A program made the translations under genes and the position numbers. From Armatimonadota bacterium (lineage in GTDB: Bacteria > Armatimonadota > Fimbriimonadia > Fimbriimonadales > Fimbriimonadaceae), in the NCBI GenBank assembly GCA_022563855.1, contig JADFMN010000001.1:372001-436000 (forward strand): a stretch of DNA of 64,000 nucleotides, read 5' to 3'. This document shows, in pieces, positions 57,041 through 64,000 of this stretch. The notes under the pieces were generated by a model that saw nothing but the letters and a program-made list of their open reading frames with translations, did not search any database and was not told where the DNA came from. How positions within the stretch are numbered: the first letter of the stretch is position 1; the number at the start of each line of letters is the position of its first letter.

Positions 57041-58948
57041 ATGCCGCGAATGGCGATGCTGATCGATCTCACTCGCTGCATCGGCTGCGACGCCTGCACG
57101 ATCGCCTGCAAACAGGAGAACGGCACTCCCGTCAATACGTTTTTCGCGCGCGTGCTGAACGTCGAGGCCGGTACATACCCGAACGTCAAGCGCGTTTACA
57201 TCCCGGTGCTCTGCAATCACTGCGACGACGCGCCGTGCTTGAAGGCTTGCCCGAACAAAGCGATCTTCAGACGCGACGACGGCATCGTGCTGATCGACCA
57301 GGATCGTTGCAAGGGGACGGGCGCGTGCGTCTCCGCCTGCCCGTACGGAAACGTATATCTTACCAAGACCGATGAGTGGTACTTGAACGAGGACGAGCCG
57401 TACGAGCGCGACTTTGTCAAACCAAGGCTGAAGGAGAACGTCGCGCGCAAGTGCACTTACTGCGCGCACCGCGTCGATCAGGGCTTGGATCCGGCTTGCG
57501 TCGTTGCGTGCCCCACGACTGCGCGGATCTTTGGAGATTTGGACGACCCGGACAGCGCGGTCTCGAAGTACATCGTAGAGCAGAAGGAGCTGACCGGACG
57601 AGATACGTTCCATTTGCTGCCGCAGGCGAAGACCAAGCCTGCAGGTCTGTACCTTGGCACCATGTCCGATCAAGAGAGCCACACGCACGGAAATCGGGCG
57701 ACTGCTACCGGCGTCGAACCGGTCACCAGCAAAGCTCAGCGCTCTATCGAAACGCGTGAACTGGAAGCAGCGCCAGCACAAGCGACAGGAAAGAAGCTGC
57801 GGTTGCTGCCGATCATCGGCAGCCTGATCCTGCTGGCTGCCGCGGCCCTCGCATCTGGCCAGGAAGACGTAGAGGTCATGGAGCGCATCGCGCCGAGCGA
57901 CGTGTATTCGACCTCCACCTGCATGGGGTGCCACGGCATCACCGGCAACGGCGGCATAGGCCCGCCAATAGCAGAGACCAAGCTCACAGAAATGGAGTTC
58001 CTCGCGATCATTCGCGACGGCAAGGGGATGATGCCAGCGACCCCTGCCGAAGCTCTCTCCGACGAAGACGCTAGGAGCATCTACTCAGAGATGCGGGCGA
58101 AAGAGGTGGACGAAGATCAGATCCCGATCGCCTACAAGGTCGGAAGGGTTCTATCGACCAAGAGCGTCATGCACATCTTCCTCTTCGCGGGGCTGTTTTC
58201 GATCTTCTTCGGTCTCAAGGTCCTGTTCTACTGGATCAAGATCTCCGGTGCCTGGGGGCTGTTGCCTCATCTCAAGAAATTCGGCTTTGGCAAAGCGATC
58301 GGAGTGTTCTCCTGGTCGCTCATCGTCGACGGGTTCCTCGTCGCGTCCCTGTGGCGGAAGAACAAGCAGCGTTGGTTCTTGCACGGGCTGATGCTTTACG
58401 GAATGTTCGGCCTCCTGCTCGCGGACATGCTGATGCAGATCTACAACCCTTCGCGGGGCGATTTGGAATTGACGCACCCGATCAAGCTGCTCGCGATAGT
58501 TGCCGGCGCCGCCGTGATCTATGGGGTCGGCTACGTCATGGTGCGATACAAGACCGACGAGTACATGGACAACGGCCTGACGCTCGGACGCGACTTCCTG
58601 TTCGTCAACTTGCTGTTCCATACCGTTTTAAGCGGATTCATGACGTTGACGCTGAACAAGGCCGGCGTCAACGACTGGCTGATGACGATTTACATTTATC
58701 ACTTGACGTCGGTCGCGCTGCTCATCATGACCGCGCCGTTCACCCGCTTCGCGCACGCGTTCGTCGTTCCAGTCCTGGTCGGCATCACGCGCGTCGGGGA
58801 AGAGCTGGTGGCAAGCGGAGTCAACATAGCGTTCGAACGCGAACCGTCTCCGGGCAGGCACCACAAGAGCGAACAGATCGCCGCGCAGGTGATGGCAGAA
58901 ATAGATCCAGGGTTTGAGGGCCCGATCAGGCTGCGCTACTACCCGTAG
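57041..58948 (+). CDS. Fused four-cluster ferredoxin, cytochrome c and b-type membrane subunit
   Basis: Residues 1 to about 210 are a NarH/DmsB-like ferredoxin: CIGCDACTIAC, CNHCDDAPCLKAC, CKGTGACVSAC and CTYCAHR...CVVAC. The third group has Thr where a fourth Cys is expected, suggesting a 3Fe-4S centre as in NarH. Residues about 254-274 are a membrane helix, then CMGCH (294-298) is a c-heme site outside the membrane. From about residue 375 five or six helices with paired His resemble NarI-type cytochrome b. The ATG directly follows the previous stop. It would connect the molybdenum subunit to quinones and to the Rieske/cytochrome b partners. Confidence 0.88.
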   Translation: MPRMAMLIDLTRCIGCDACTIACKQENGTPVNTFFARVLNVEAGTYPNVKRVYIPVLCNHCDDAPCLKACPNKAIFRRDDGIVLIDQDRCKGTGACVSACPYGNVYLTKTDEWYLNEDEPYERDFVKPRLKENVARKCTYCAHRVDQGLDPACVVACPTTARIFGDLDDPDSAVSKYIVEQKELTGRDTFHLLPQAKTKPAGLYLGTMSDQESHTHGNRATATGVEPVTSKAQRSIETRELEAAPAQATGKKLRLLPIIGSLILLAAAALASGQEDVEVMERIAPSDVYSTSTCMGCHGITGNGGIGPPIAETKLTEMEFLAIIRDGKGMMPATPAEALSDEDARSIYSEMRAKEVDEDQIPIAYKVGRVLSTKSVMHIFLFAGLFSIFFGLKVLFYWIKISGAWGLLPHLKKFGFGKAIGVFSWSLIVDGFLVASLWRKNKQRWFLHGLMLYGMFGLLLADMLMQIYNPSRGDLELTHPIKLLAIVAGAAVIYGVGYVMVRYKTDEYMDNGLTLGRDFLFVNLLFHTVLSGFMTLTLNKAGVNDWLMTIYIYHLTSVALLIMTAPFTRFAHAFVVPVLVGITRVGEELVASGVNIAFEREPSPGRHHKSEQIAAQVMAEIDPGFEGPIRLRYYP

Positions 58949-58965
58949 CCGTTTGGAAAGAAACA

Positions 58966-59481
58966 ATGTGTGCAAGCAGAAACAACCGCGCAGAGTGCAA
59001 CTGCAAAGACGAGCCGATGAGCAAGGAGCGACGCAAGTTTCTCGGTGGTTTGATCGGACTGTTCAACGCAGTGGTCGGGATCGCCGTCCTCGGTCCCGTG
59101 ATCGGATTCATCGGTGCGCCGTTGGCAAAGAAGCTCAAAGGCGAGTGGGTGCCTGTGCTGGACGACGCGGACCTCGCAGTCGGCGAAACACGGGAGGCCA
59201 ATTACTCGATGGTAATCAAGGATGGTTACCGGACGATCAACCGCAGCTACAACGTATTCCTGCACAGACACGACGATCGAATAGCCGCGTTCAACCCGTC
59301 CTGCACGCACCTTGGCTGCCGGATCGAGTTCCAAGACGACAAGGGGCGGTATTTCTGTCCCTGCCACGGCGGTGTATTCGACGAAAGAGGTGAGGTCGTC
59401 GCAGGCCCGCCACCGAGAGCGCTGGACCAGTACGAGACGAAAGTAGAGGACGGCAAGGTGTGGATCTACCGAGAGGTGTGA
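58966..59481 (+). CDS. Rieske iron-sulfur protein
   Basis: The 2Fe-2S site is CTHLGC and CPCHGG, with the Pro loop GPPPRALDQY. An N-terminal SKERRKFLGGLIGLFNAVVG resembles a Tat-type signal anchor. ATG 58966 is preceded by GGAAAG; ATG 59017, directly before the twin arginines, is an alternative start. With the following cytochrome b it forms a bc-type quinol-oxidising module. Confidence 0.92.
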   Translation: MCASRNNRAECNCKDEPMSKERRKFLGGLIGLFNAVVGIAVLGPVIGFIGAPLAKKLKGEWVPVLDDADLAVGETREANYSMVIKDGYRTINRSYNVFLHRHDDRIAAFNPSCTHLGCRIEFQDDKGRYFCPCHGGVFDERGEVVAGPPPRALDQYETKVEDGKVWIYREV

Positions 59482-59482
59482 T

Positions 59483-60700
59483 GTGAGCAAACGAGTCCTG
59501 ACACCGGAGCAACCGATCGAGCAAGAGCCCGAGCGAACGCGCGAGGAACAGCTGGTCGCCGATCGCCCGCGCCTGCGGGACTGGCTCGAGCTGCGCCTAG
59601 GCTGGTGGGGCTTCGTTCGCAAGAACCTCGACGAGAAGATGCCCGCTGGCGTTGGCTGGTGGCAGACGCTTGGCAACCTCCTGCTAACGCTGCTCGTGTT
59701 CCAGTTTTCAACCGGCATAGCGCTGGCGATGTACTACTCGCCGAGCCCGGAATCAGCGCACGCAAGCATTCAACACATCAACGATGGTCTTTACTTTTGG
59801 GGCATCAACGTGGGGATCGCAACTCGCAGTCTGCACGTTTGGGGTTCGACCGCCATCATCTGCGTCACCGTGATCCACATCTTGCGCGTGTTCTTCTGGG
59901 GCAGTTACAAAAAGCCGCGCGAACTAACGTGGCTGATAGGCGTGCTGATCTTTTTCGTGATGCTCGCCTTCTCGTTCACCGGATACCTGCTGCCTTGGGA
60001 CCAGACCGCGTACTGGGCGACCGTCGTCGGCACGAACATCGCGGGGACCGTCCCCGTCATCGGCGATGCGCTCTTGGTACTGATTCGCGGTGGCCATGAG
60101 GTCGGATCGCTCACCCTGACCCGGTTCTACGCCATCCATGTGATGCTGCTGCCTGGAGCACTCTTGTTCCTCACCGGCCTGCATCTGATGCTCGTGCGAA
60201 AGCACCACATCGCCGGACCTGTCAAGCCGCAGAAAGGGCCAGGCGTGCCTTTCTTTCCGGTGCAGCTGTTCAAGGACGCGGTCGTTGTGCTGTTCGGCGT
60301 TGGGCTGGTCGTCTATCTCGCGGCCGCATTCCCTCCAGGACTGGAGGCGATGGCCGATCCATCCGGGACGGACTTCGCGCCGCGTCCGGAGTGGTACTAC
60401 CTCGGACTGTTCGAGCTGCTCAAGATCATGCCAGCCGGGTGGGAAGTGCTCGCCACGGTCGTCGTACCGGGCATCGTCAGCCTTGGGATGATCTTTCTCC
60501 CGTGGTTGGACCGCTCGGATTCCAGGCACCCGGCCATGCGGCAGTGGATCATCGTAACCGGCACGTTCATCATTCTGATGATCGGGCTGATGACGCTAAA
60601 AGGGATCCTCGATACACCGGTTCACGCGGAGCCGGAGCAGGTTGAGTCGGCCGTTGACGCTAACGTGACGAATCTTGCAGACGACGTTGATCCACCGTAA
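59483..60700 (+). CDS. Cytochrome b (bc1/b6f type)
   Basis: A 405 aa cytochrome b with N- and C-terminal halves in one chain. Heme His pairs are visible in TRSLHVWGSTAIICVTVIH and YAIHVMLLPGALLFLTGLH; GYLLPWDQTAYWATVV and PEWYY are Q-site motifs. The GTG start follows the Rieske stop by one base. No separate cytochrome c1 follows; the c-heme domain in the fusion protein upstream may take its place, which is inference. Confidence 0.93.
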   Translation: MSKRVLTPEQPIEQEPERTREEQLVADRPRLRDWLELRLGWWGFVRKNLDEKMPAGVGWWQTLGNLLLTLLVFQFSTGIALAMYYSPSPESAHASIQHINDGLYFWGINVGIATRSLHVWGSTAIICVTVIHILRVFFWGSYKKPRELTWLIGVLIFFVMLAFSFTGYLLPWDQTAYWATVVGTNIAGTVPVIGDALLVLIRGGHEVGSLTLTRFYAIHVMLLPGALLFLTGLHLMLVRKHHIAGPVKPQKGPGVPFFPVQLFKDAVVVLFGVGLVVYLAAAFPPGLEAMADPSGTDFAPRPEWYYLGLFELLKIMPAGWEVLATVVVPGIVSLGMIFLPWLDRSDSRHPAMRQWIIVTGTFIILMIGLMTLKGILDTPVHAEPEQVESAVDANVTNLADDVDPP

Positions 60701-61038
60701 GCGCCCCAGCAGACGCCATGCGAAAGTTTCTCTTCAGGTATGCGCAGCCCGTCGTCGCCGCTGCAACGCTCCCTTACTGACGGAATAATGCCGCGCCAGC
60801 CTTGACGGATGATTCACGGTGCCGATCGATCTGTCCCGGGCGTGGATTAACCTTGATCTGGACTGTATCATACTGGGCAAGGCAATCCGCGACCTGAACA
60901 GCTCGGTGAGCGGGGCCTACGGATGCCGGAAACGCCCAAGATAAGCGGGCACACAGCTCAACGGGAATAAGCGTAAACAATCCGAACACTGTTGGCGAAG
61001 TAAAGGACGTTAGAAGCAAAAAGCGAGTGTGCTCCGGT
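60701..61038. other. Gene-free stretch at the end of the respiratory operon
   Basis: Only a 20-codon frame (60718-60780, MRKFLFRYAQPVVAAATLPY then TGA) is seen, possibly a remnant. No terminator, repeat or further gene is evident. The base composition drops toward the restriction-modification genes. Confidence 0.4.
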
Positions 61039-61781
61039 TCATCGTCTTGTTAACCAGAATTGCCCTTCGTTTTTAAGTTCGCGGTCATACGCAGCGCGAA
61101 TCGCTTCTTCAAGTTCGTTTGGCTTTACTTCGTACTTCTCGAATTCGTGTATGTTGTCCTGCTTGACGTGGAGCTGGCCTTCGCCAACGTTGCCACGGTG
61201 TTGGCCTTGAGAATAGTAGGGATTCGTTTCCACTTCGTGAGAAGATAGCACCCAGTACCGAATAACGTCTCGCCACACAGCGACCCACACGAATAGATCA
61301 CAGCAGCCCGGCTTCACTTGCTGGAAATTCATCCAGAAGTTCTTCTTGGAATGGGATGCCAGCGCCTTGACGCACAGTGGAGCATCCATGTCCGCGTCCA
61401 CCGGCGTGACGCTTTCACCTCGATGCGAATGTTGTCGAGGACAAGGTCGTATTGACCAGAGTAATCAGGATCAGTTTTCTTCGAGGGTTTCTGAAGCTCG
61501 GGAACCAATTCCTTCACGTGTCCCTGCGCCCAAGACTCGCCGAACGTGCGCGGCGCGCTGATCTCAAAGATATACAAGTAAAGATTCCTCGCGATGTAGT
61601 TGTCACGGAGCTCGTGATAGCCGTCTAAAGTCAAGACGTCCGTCGCCAGCAGAGTGGAAATGATGTACTCGTATTCGTTGAACGGATAAACTGACACGAG
61701 CGACTCGAGCCGATCGCGTACTTCTTGCTCGTTGGGTAGCTGCGCCAGCAGTGAATCAAGTTGTTCTTGTAGGTGTTCCAT
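61039..61781 (-). pseudogene. Type II restriction endonuclease, frameshifted
   Basis: From ATG 61781 the frame runs MEHLQEQLDSLLAQLP... to DNIRIEVKASR near 61405, giving a PD-(D/E)xK-like core YDLVLDNIRIEVKAS. One base appears to be missing near 61398-61405. The protein then continues in another frame (VDADMDAPLCVKALASHSKKNFWMNFQQVKPG... to 61039). The two parts join naturally, giving about 245 aa. The gene lies just downstream of its methyltransferase on the same strand. I cannot name the recognition sequence. Confidence 0.75.
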
Positions 61782-61786
61782 GCGAA

Positions 61787-62782
61787 TCAAAACAACAATT
61801 TCTGAGCAGGCAAAGATTCGCTTTCCACCAGAGGGGCTGTGTCCGGTTCGACATCGGGGACTTCGTCTTCAAACGGATGTCCGTTTTGCCATCCGAGTCG
61901 CCCGGTCGTCCGAAAACGTTCAAGACGACGAATTGTGATCTCAGCGTAGATGGGATCGAGTTCAACCGTGAAGCATTTGCGTTTAAGGATTTCAGCCGCA
62001 AGCAGCGTTGTTCCGGAATGAGCGAAAAAGTCAACCACGAGATCGCCAGGATTTGAGCTTGCCCGAATGATTCGATCAATACACTTCAAGGGCTTCTGAG
62101 CATAGCAGCCGGAGACGTTCTCCTCCATCCGGTAAAATACCTGCTGGATGTCGACCCAAACGTTGCCCGCCCGAATCGTGTCCGACCGGCTTCGTTCGAG
62201 ATTCTCTGTTATTTTCCCATTCACTTCCTTGTAGTACCCGCGCAGAATCTTGGGGATGTCCGTGTATTCGGCATCTACGTTGAACGTTGGCGTTCCCTTG
62301 ATGTAGTACAGCAGTTCTTGCCGAACGGCCATCCAGTTCTTTTGAGTTCCATATCCGCGTTGGTTTCGCATCGTGATGAAACTTCGAGGAGCAAATGTTT
62401 GATTGCGCATCATCAGCATGAAATCCGGCAAGGGCTGAAAACCGTCGTTTTGATCCGCGCCCAGCCAGACGTAGAATGAGGCGTTTGAATCCAGCACGGC
62501 GTCCGTAACCCGCACCCATTTCTGGCACCAGTCGATATACTCGGTGATTGATCGACGTTCGAAGGCCGCGAGATTGTATGGGGGATCGTGAATGGCCAAT
62601 TGGGCTCGCTGGCCGGCCATCACGTCTTGGATCGCACGGCCATCCGTAGCGTCGAGACAACCGACGCGGTGCCCGCACACATTATCTTTCCAAATGTCAC
62701 CGGGTTGGAGTCGGCAGTGCGGAAGTAATTGCTCTCTGACATGCGGCGCTGCGTCAAGTCGCGGAAGTGGGTTGTTCTTCAT
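61787..62782 (-). CDS. DNA adenine/cytosine-N4 methyltransferase of a type II system
   Basis: A 331 aa beta-class amino-methyltransferase: catalytic motif IHDPPYNLA (DPPY) precedes the SAM-binding block VVDFFAHSGTTLLAAEILKRKCFTVELDP. DPPY favours N6-adenine methylation, though N4-cytosine is not excluded. It ends 6 bases before the nuclease start. With the nuclease broken it would now act as an orphan methylase. Confidence 0.9.
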   Translation of the reverse strand: MKNNPLPRLDAAPHVREQLLPHCRLQPGDIWKDNVCGHRVGCLDATDGRAIQDVMAGQRAQLAIHDPPYNLAAFERRSITEYIDWCQKWVRVTDAVLDSNASFYVWLGADQNDGFQPLPDFMLMMRNQTFAPRSFITMRNQRGYGTQKNWMAVRQELLYYIKGTPTFNVDAEYTDIPKILRGYYKEVNGKITENLERSRSDTIRAGNVWVDIQQVFYRMEENVSGCYAQKPLKCIDRIIRASSNPGDLVVDFFAHSGTTLLAAEILKRKCFTVELDPIYAEITIRRLERFRTTGRLGWQNGHPFEDEVPDVEPDTAPLVESESLPAQKLLF

Positions 62783-63172
62783 ATGTATGCGGCCTTCCGA
62801 GACGTGTGTTCTGTCTGGCTAACAATAGTTTGATTGAACTGCAATTAGCAGAACTGCGGTTTCCTGGGCGTATAACACGCACCTGAATCATCTGGCAGAG
62901 TCGCGCCAAGTCCAGTATCTCCTGTCGGCTGCGCCCTATCTCGCGAATTGTCACGGGGTTTTATGTGGATCGGAATAACATCCTCCCTGGATTACCTCAA
63001 CGCCCGTCGATCGGACTGAGACCAACCGTGTCTGGATTACCAAGGCTTTGCTGTCCAGATCACACTCCCGCCAGGGAACTGCCTTCGTCGGGCTCCGTTG
63101 GCTAGCATGCAAAAAGCATACCCGCGAGCGGTGCCCGCTGCTACGTTGGTCTTTGCCGCAGATTAGCAGGGG
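62783..63172. other. Gene-free stretch upstream of the methyltransferase and DUF6941 gene
   Basis: Nothing coding is supported. CTGGATTACC occurs twice (62984 and 63033). The region presumably holds the promoter of the leftward methyltransferase. Confidence 0.4.
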
Positions 63173-63201
63173 ATGACTCGATGACCGCGCGTCGGTATAA
63201 T
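63173..63201 (+). promoter_or_regulatory. Promoter of the DUF6941 gene
   Basis: ATGACT and TATAAT are separated by 17 bases, a good sigma-70-type match. It lies inside the longest open frame, so translation must start downstream, at GTG 63214. Confidence 0.7.
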
Positions 63202-63213
63202 GCTTTGCGTACC

Positions 63214-63642
63214 GTGCGAGTCCTACTCAGCAAGTTCTGCGAATACGCAACCCAGCAGCGCAACGGACGGCATTCGATGATCGGCGTCTTCGACAACATC
63301 GTCGCGCCGGCCTTTCCGCTGGATCATCCACCGTTCTTCCTGTGCCTGCAGACGGAGTTTGAACCGACCGAGGCGGGGGAAGCGATGAACGTGCAGGCGA
63401 TACTGATCGACGCGGACGGCAAGCAGGTGATGGACGTCACGGCCAGCGGCACGGTTCCGGGGGATTCGCGCGGCGGCGCGACTCGCATCTTCATCCAGTT
63501 CCTGCTGCCGCCGATAAGGTTTGAGTCGCCCGGCGACTATCGGCTGGACGTGATGTTCAACGGCAAGAAGGTCGGCGAAGAGAGGTTGCCGGTCATCGAG
63601 TCTGAAACGACGAAAGAACCTCTTAGGTTCTTCAACGCTTAG
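63214..63642 (+). CDS. DUF6941 family protein
   Basis: GTG 63214, 13 bases after the TATAAT box, gives a 142 aa protein: RVLLSKFCEYATQQRNGRHSMIGVFDNIVAPAFP is the start of DUF6941, a small beta-sandwich family with an IGVFD motif, here followed by FFLCLQTEFEPTEAG and PGDYRLDVMFNGKKVGEE. Function is unknown; members often stand alone. ATG 63181 is rejected as start because it lies upstream of the promoter -10. Confidence 0.75.
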   Translation: MRVLLSKFCEYATQQRNGRHSMIGVFDNIVAPAFPLDHPPFFLCLQTEFEPTEAGEAMNVQAILIDADGKQVMDVTASGTVPGDSRGGATRIFIQFLLPPIRFESPGDYRLDVMFNGKKVGEERLPVIESETTKEPLRFFNA

Positions 63643-64000
63643 CGCAGAGGAGCGTCGAAATCTGCCGGGACGAACAGGCCGCACCCCGGCGAATCTGCCC
63701 ACTAGCGTTAGACGCAGAGACAGCAGCCAGCAAAGCTGTTCGTCCATGCGTAGGCTGACGAACTTATCGGTTGATCCAGACTAGTACTCAGGGTCGAGTC
63801 GGGTTAGTCCACATCGAGCGGTCCTCCGTGCCTTTGTTCGCTCCTGTAACGCGATTCAGCTTCGGCAATGGCGGGAGCCTCTCTAGGTTAGACCAGGCTC
63901 AGCTGGGTCACTGGTCTTAAAAGACGTGAAGGAGACGAGGGTTGCGAAAAATAAAAGGGCACGCCTTAGGTTCTTCATGAGGGAGTAATTTTCGGAACGA
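63643..64000. other. 3' margin without a clear gene
   Basis: No family is recognised. A 31-codon minus-strand frame is described separately; the remainder holds nothing I can support. Confidence 0.4.
63883..63978 (-). CDS. Possible short signal-peptide ORF
   Basis: ATG 63978 opens MKNLRRALLFFATLVSFTSF, a plausible signal peptide, and stops after 31 codons. A different frame beyond the stop reads EAPAIAEAESRYRSEQ, so this may be the 5' remnant of a frameshifted secreted protein. No ribosome site is visible. Confidence 0.25.
   Translation of the reverse strand: MKNLRRALLFFATLVSFTSFKTSDPAEPGLT

Noticed and set aside
55631-57934. Long open frame (767 codons) on the minus strand
   Set aside because: It is antisense to the molybdoenzyme and ferredoxin genes, has no recognisable motif, and reflects the codon bias of the real genes.
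63618-63976. Tail duplication of the DUF6941 gene (shared CTTAGGTTCTTCA)
   Set aside because: Only 13 bases match and the second copy is better explained as part of a short minus-strand frame, so it is not counted with the other tail copies.

Overview
The window looks like a chromosome segment of a moderately GC-rich free-living bacterium. Short PEP-CTERM secreted proteins with small Arg-rich tails, many small lipoproteins, GTG/TTG starts, four-base gene overlaps and families of intergenic repeats suggest an Armatimonadota-like (Fimbriimonadia-like) organism. This is inference; no rRNA or ribosomal gene is present to confirm it.

Layout. 1-3.1 kb: a GH65 glycoside hydrolase cut by the window edge, then a cysteine-synthase/rhodanese fusion. 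3.7-9.3 kb: a molybdenum-cofactor locus (mobA divergent from moaA, moaC-moaB fusion, moeA, moaD, moaE and a TauE/SafE permease). 9.5-11.2 kb: a broken TauE tail and a P-loop ATPase. 11.3-21.4 kb: an accessory stretch of small secreted, lipoprotein and membrane genes (two PEP-CTERM paralogues, two lipoprotein paralogues, dodecin, a DUF1508 protein) separated by about eleven same-orientation copies of one modular repeat. 21.6-27.0 kb: a tightly overlapping four-gene operon (enolase superfamily, ene-reductase-like flavoenzyme, Nramp-like transporter, DUF993) of unknown pathway. 27.5-35.2 kb: 4-hydroxyphenylpyruvate dioxygenase, an M61 peptidase and two tandem large secreted paralogues. 35.3-39.3 kb: two lipoproteins, a DUF559 endonuclease and glyA, with palindromic repeats and repeated copies of the glyA 3' end. 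39.3-43.4 kb: MgtC-like, CBS-domain, a peroxiredoxin whose catalytic cysteine codon is an in-frame TGA, panB and panC. 43.5-50.6 kb: a histone-like basic protein, tRNA-Thr, an acyltransferase, a MerR-thioredoxin fusion, an acyl-CoA synthetase, a Crp/Fnr regulator and a carboxymuconolactone-decarboxylase-like gene. 50.6-60.7 kb: a PLP decarboxylase, narK and a nitrate-reductase-like respiratory operon with Rieske and cytochrome b subunits. 60.7-64 kb: a restriction-modification pair with a frameshifted nuclease, and a DUF6941 protein.

How it fits together. The Moco genes would make the bis-MGD cofactor needed by the molybdoenzyme at 54.6 kb, and narK supplies a nitrate/nitrite carrier. Three palindromes of the form ATGA-N6-TCAT, the spacing bound by Crp/Fnr proteins, sit in front of narK, the molybdoenzyme and the decarboxylase/CMD-crp pair. 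The crp promoter and first roughly 42 codons have also been copied in front of moaA, linking cofactor synthesis and respiration physically.

The strongest unusual signals are: (1) a probable selenocysteine peroxiredoxin with a SECIS-like hairpin; (2) repeated 3'-end copies of host genes (glyA twice, tauE, hppD, perhaps GH65) downstream of the intact gene, usually bracketing a single gene; (3) the crp-derived head on moaA; (4) a ferredoxin-cytochrome c-cytochrome b fusion in the respiratory operon; (5) a MerR-thioredoxin fusion coupled to a gene with two in-frame TGA codons.
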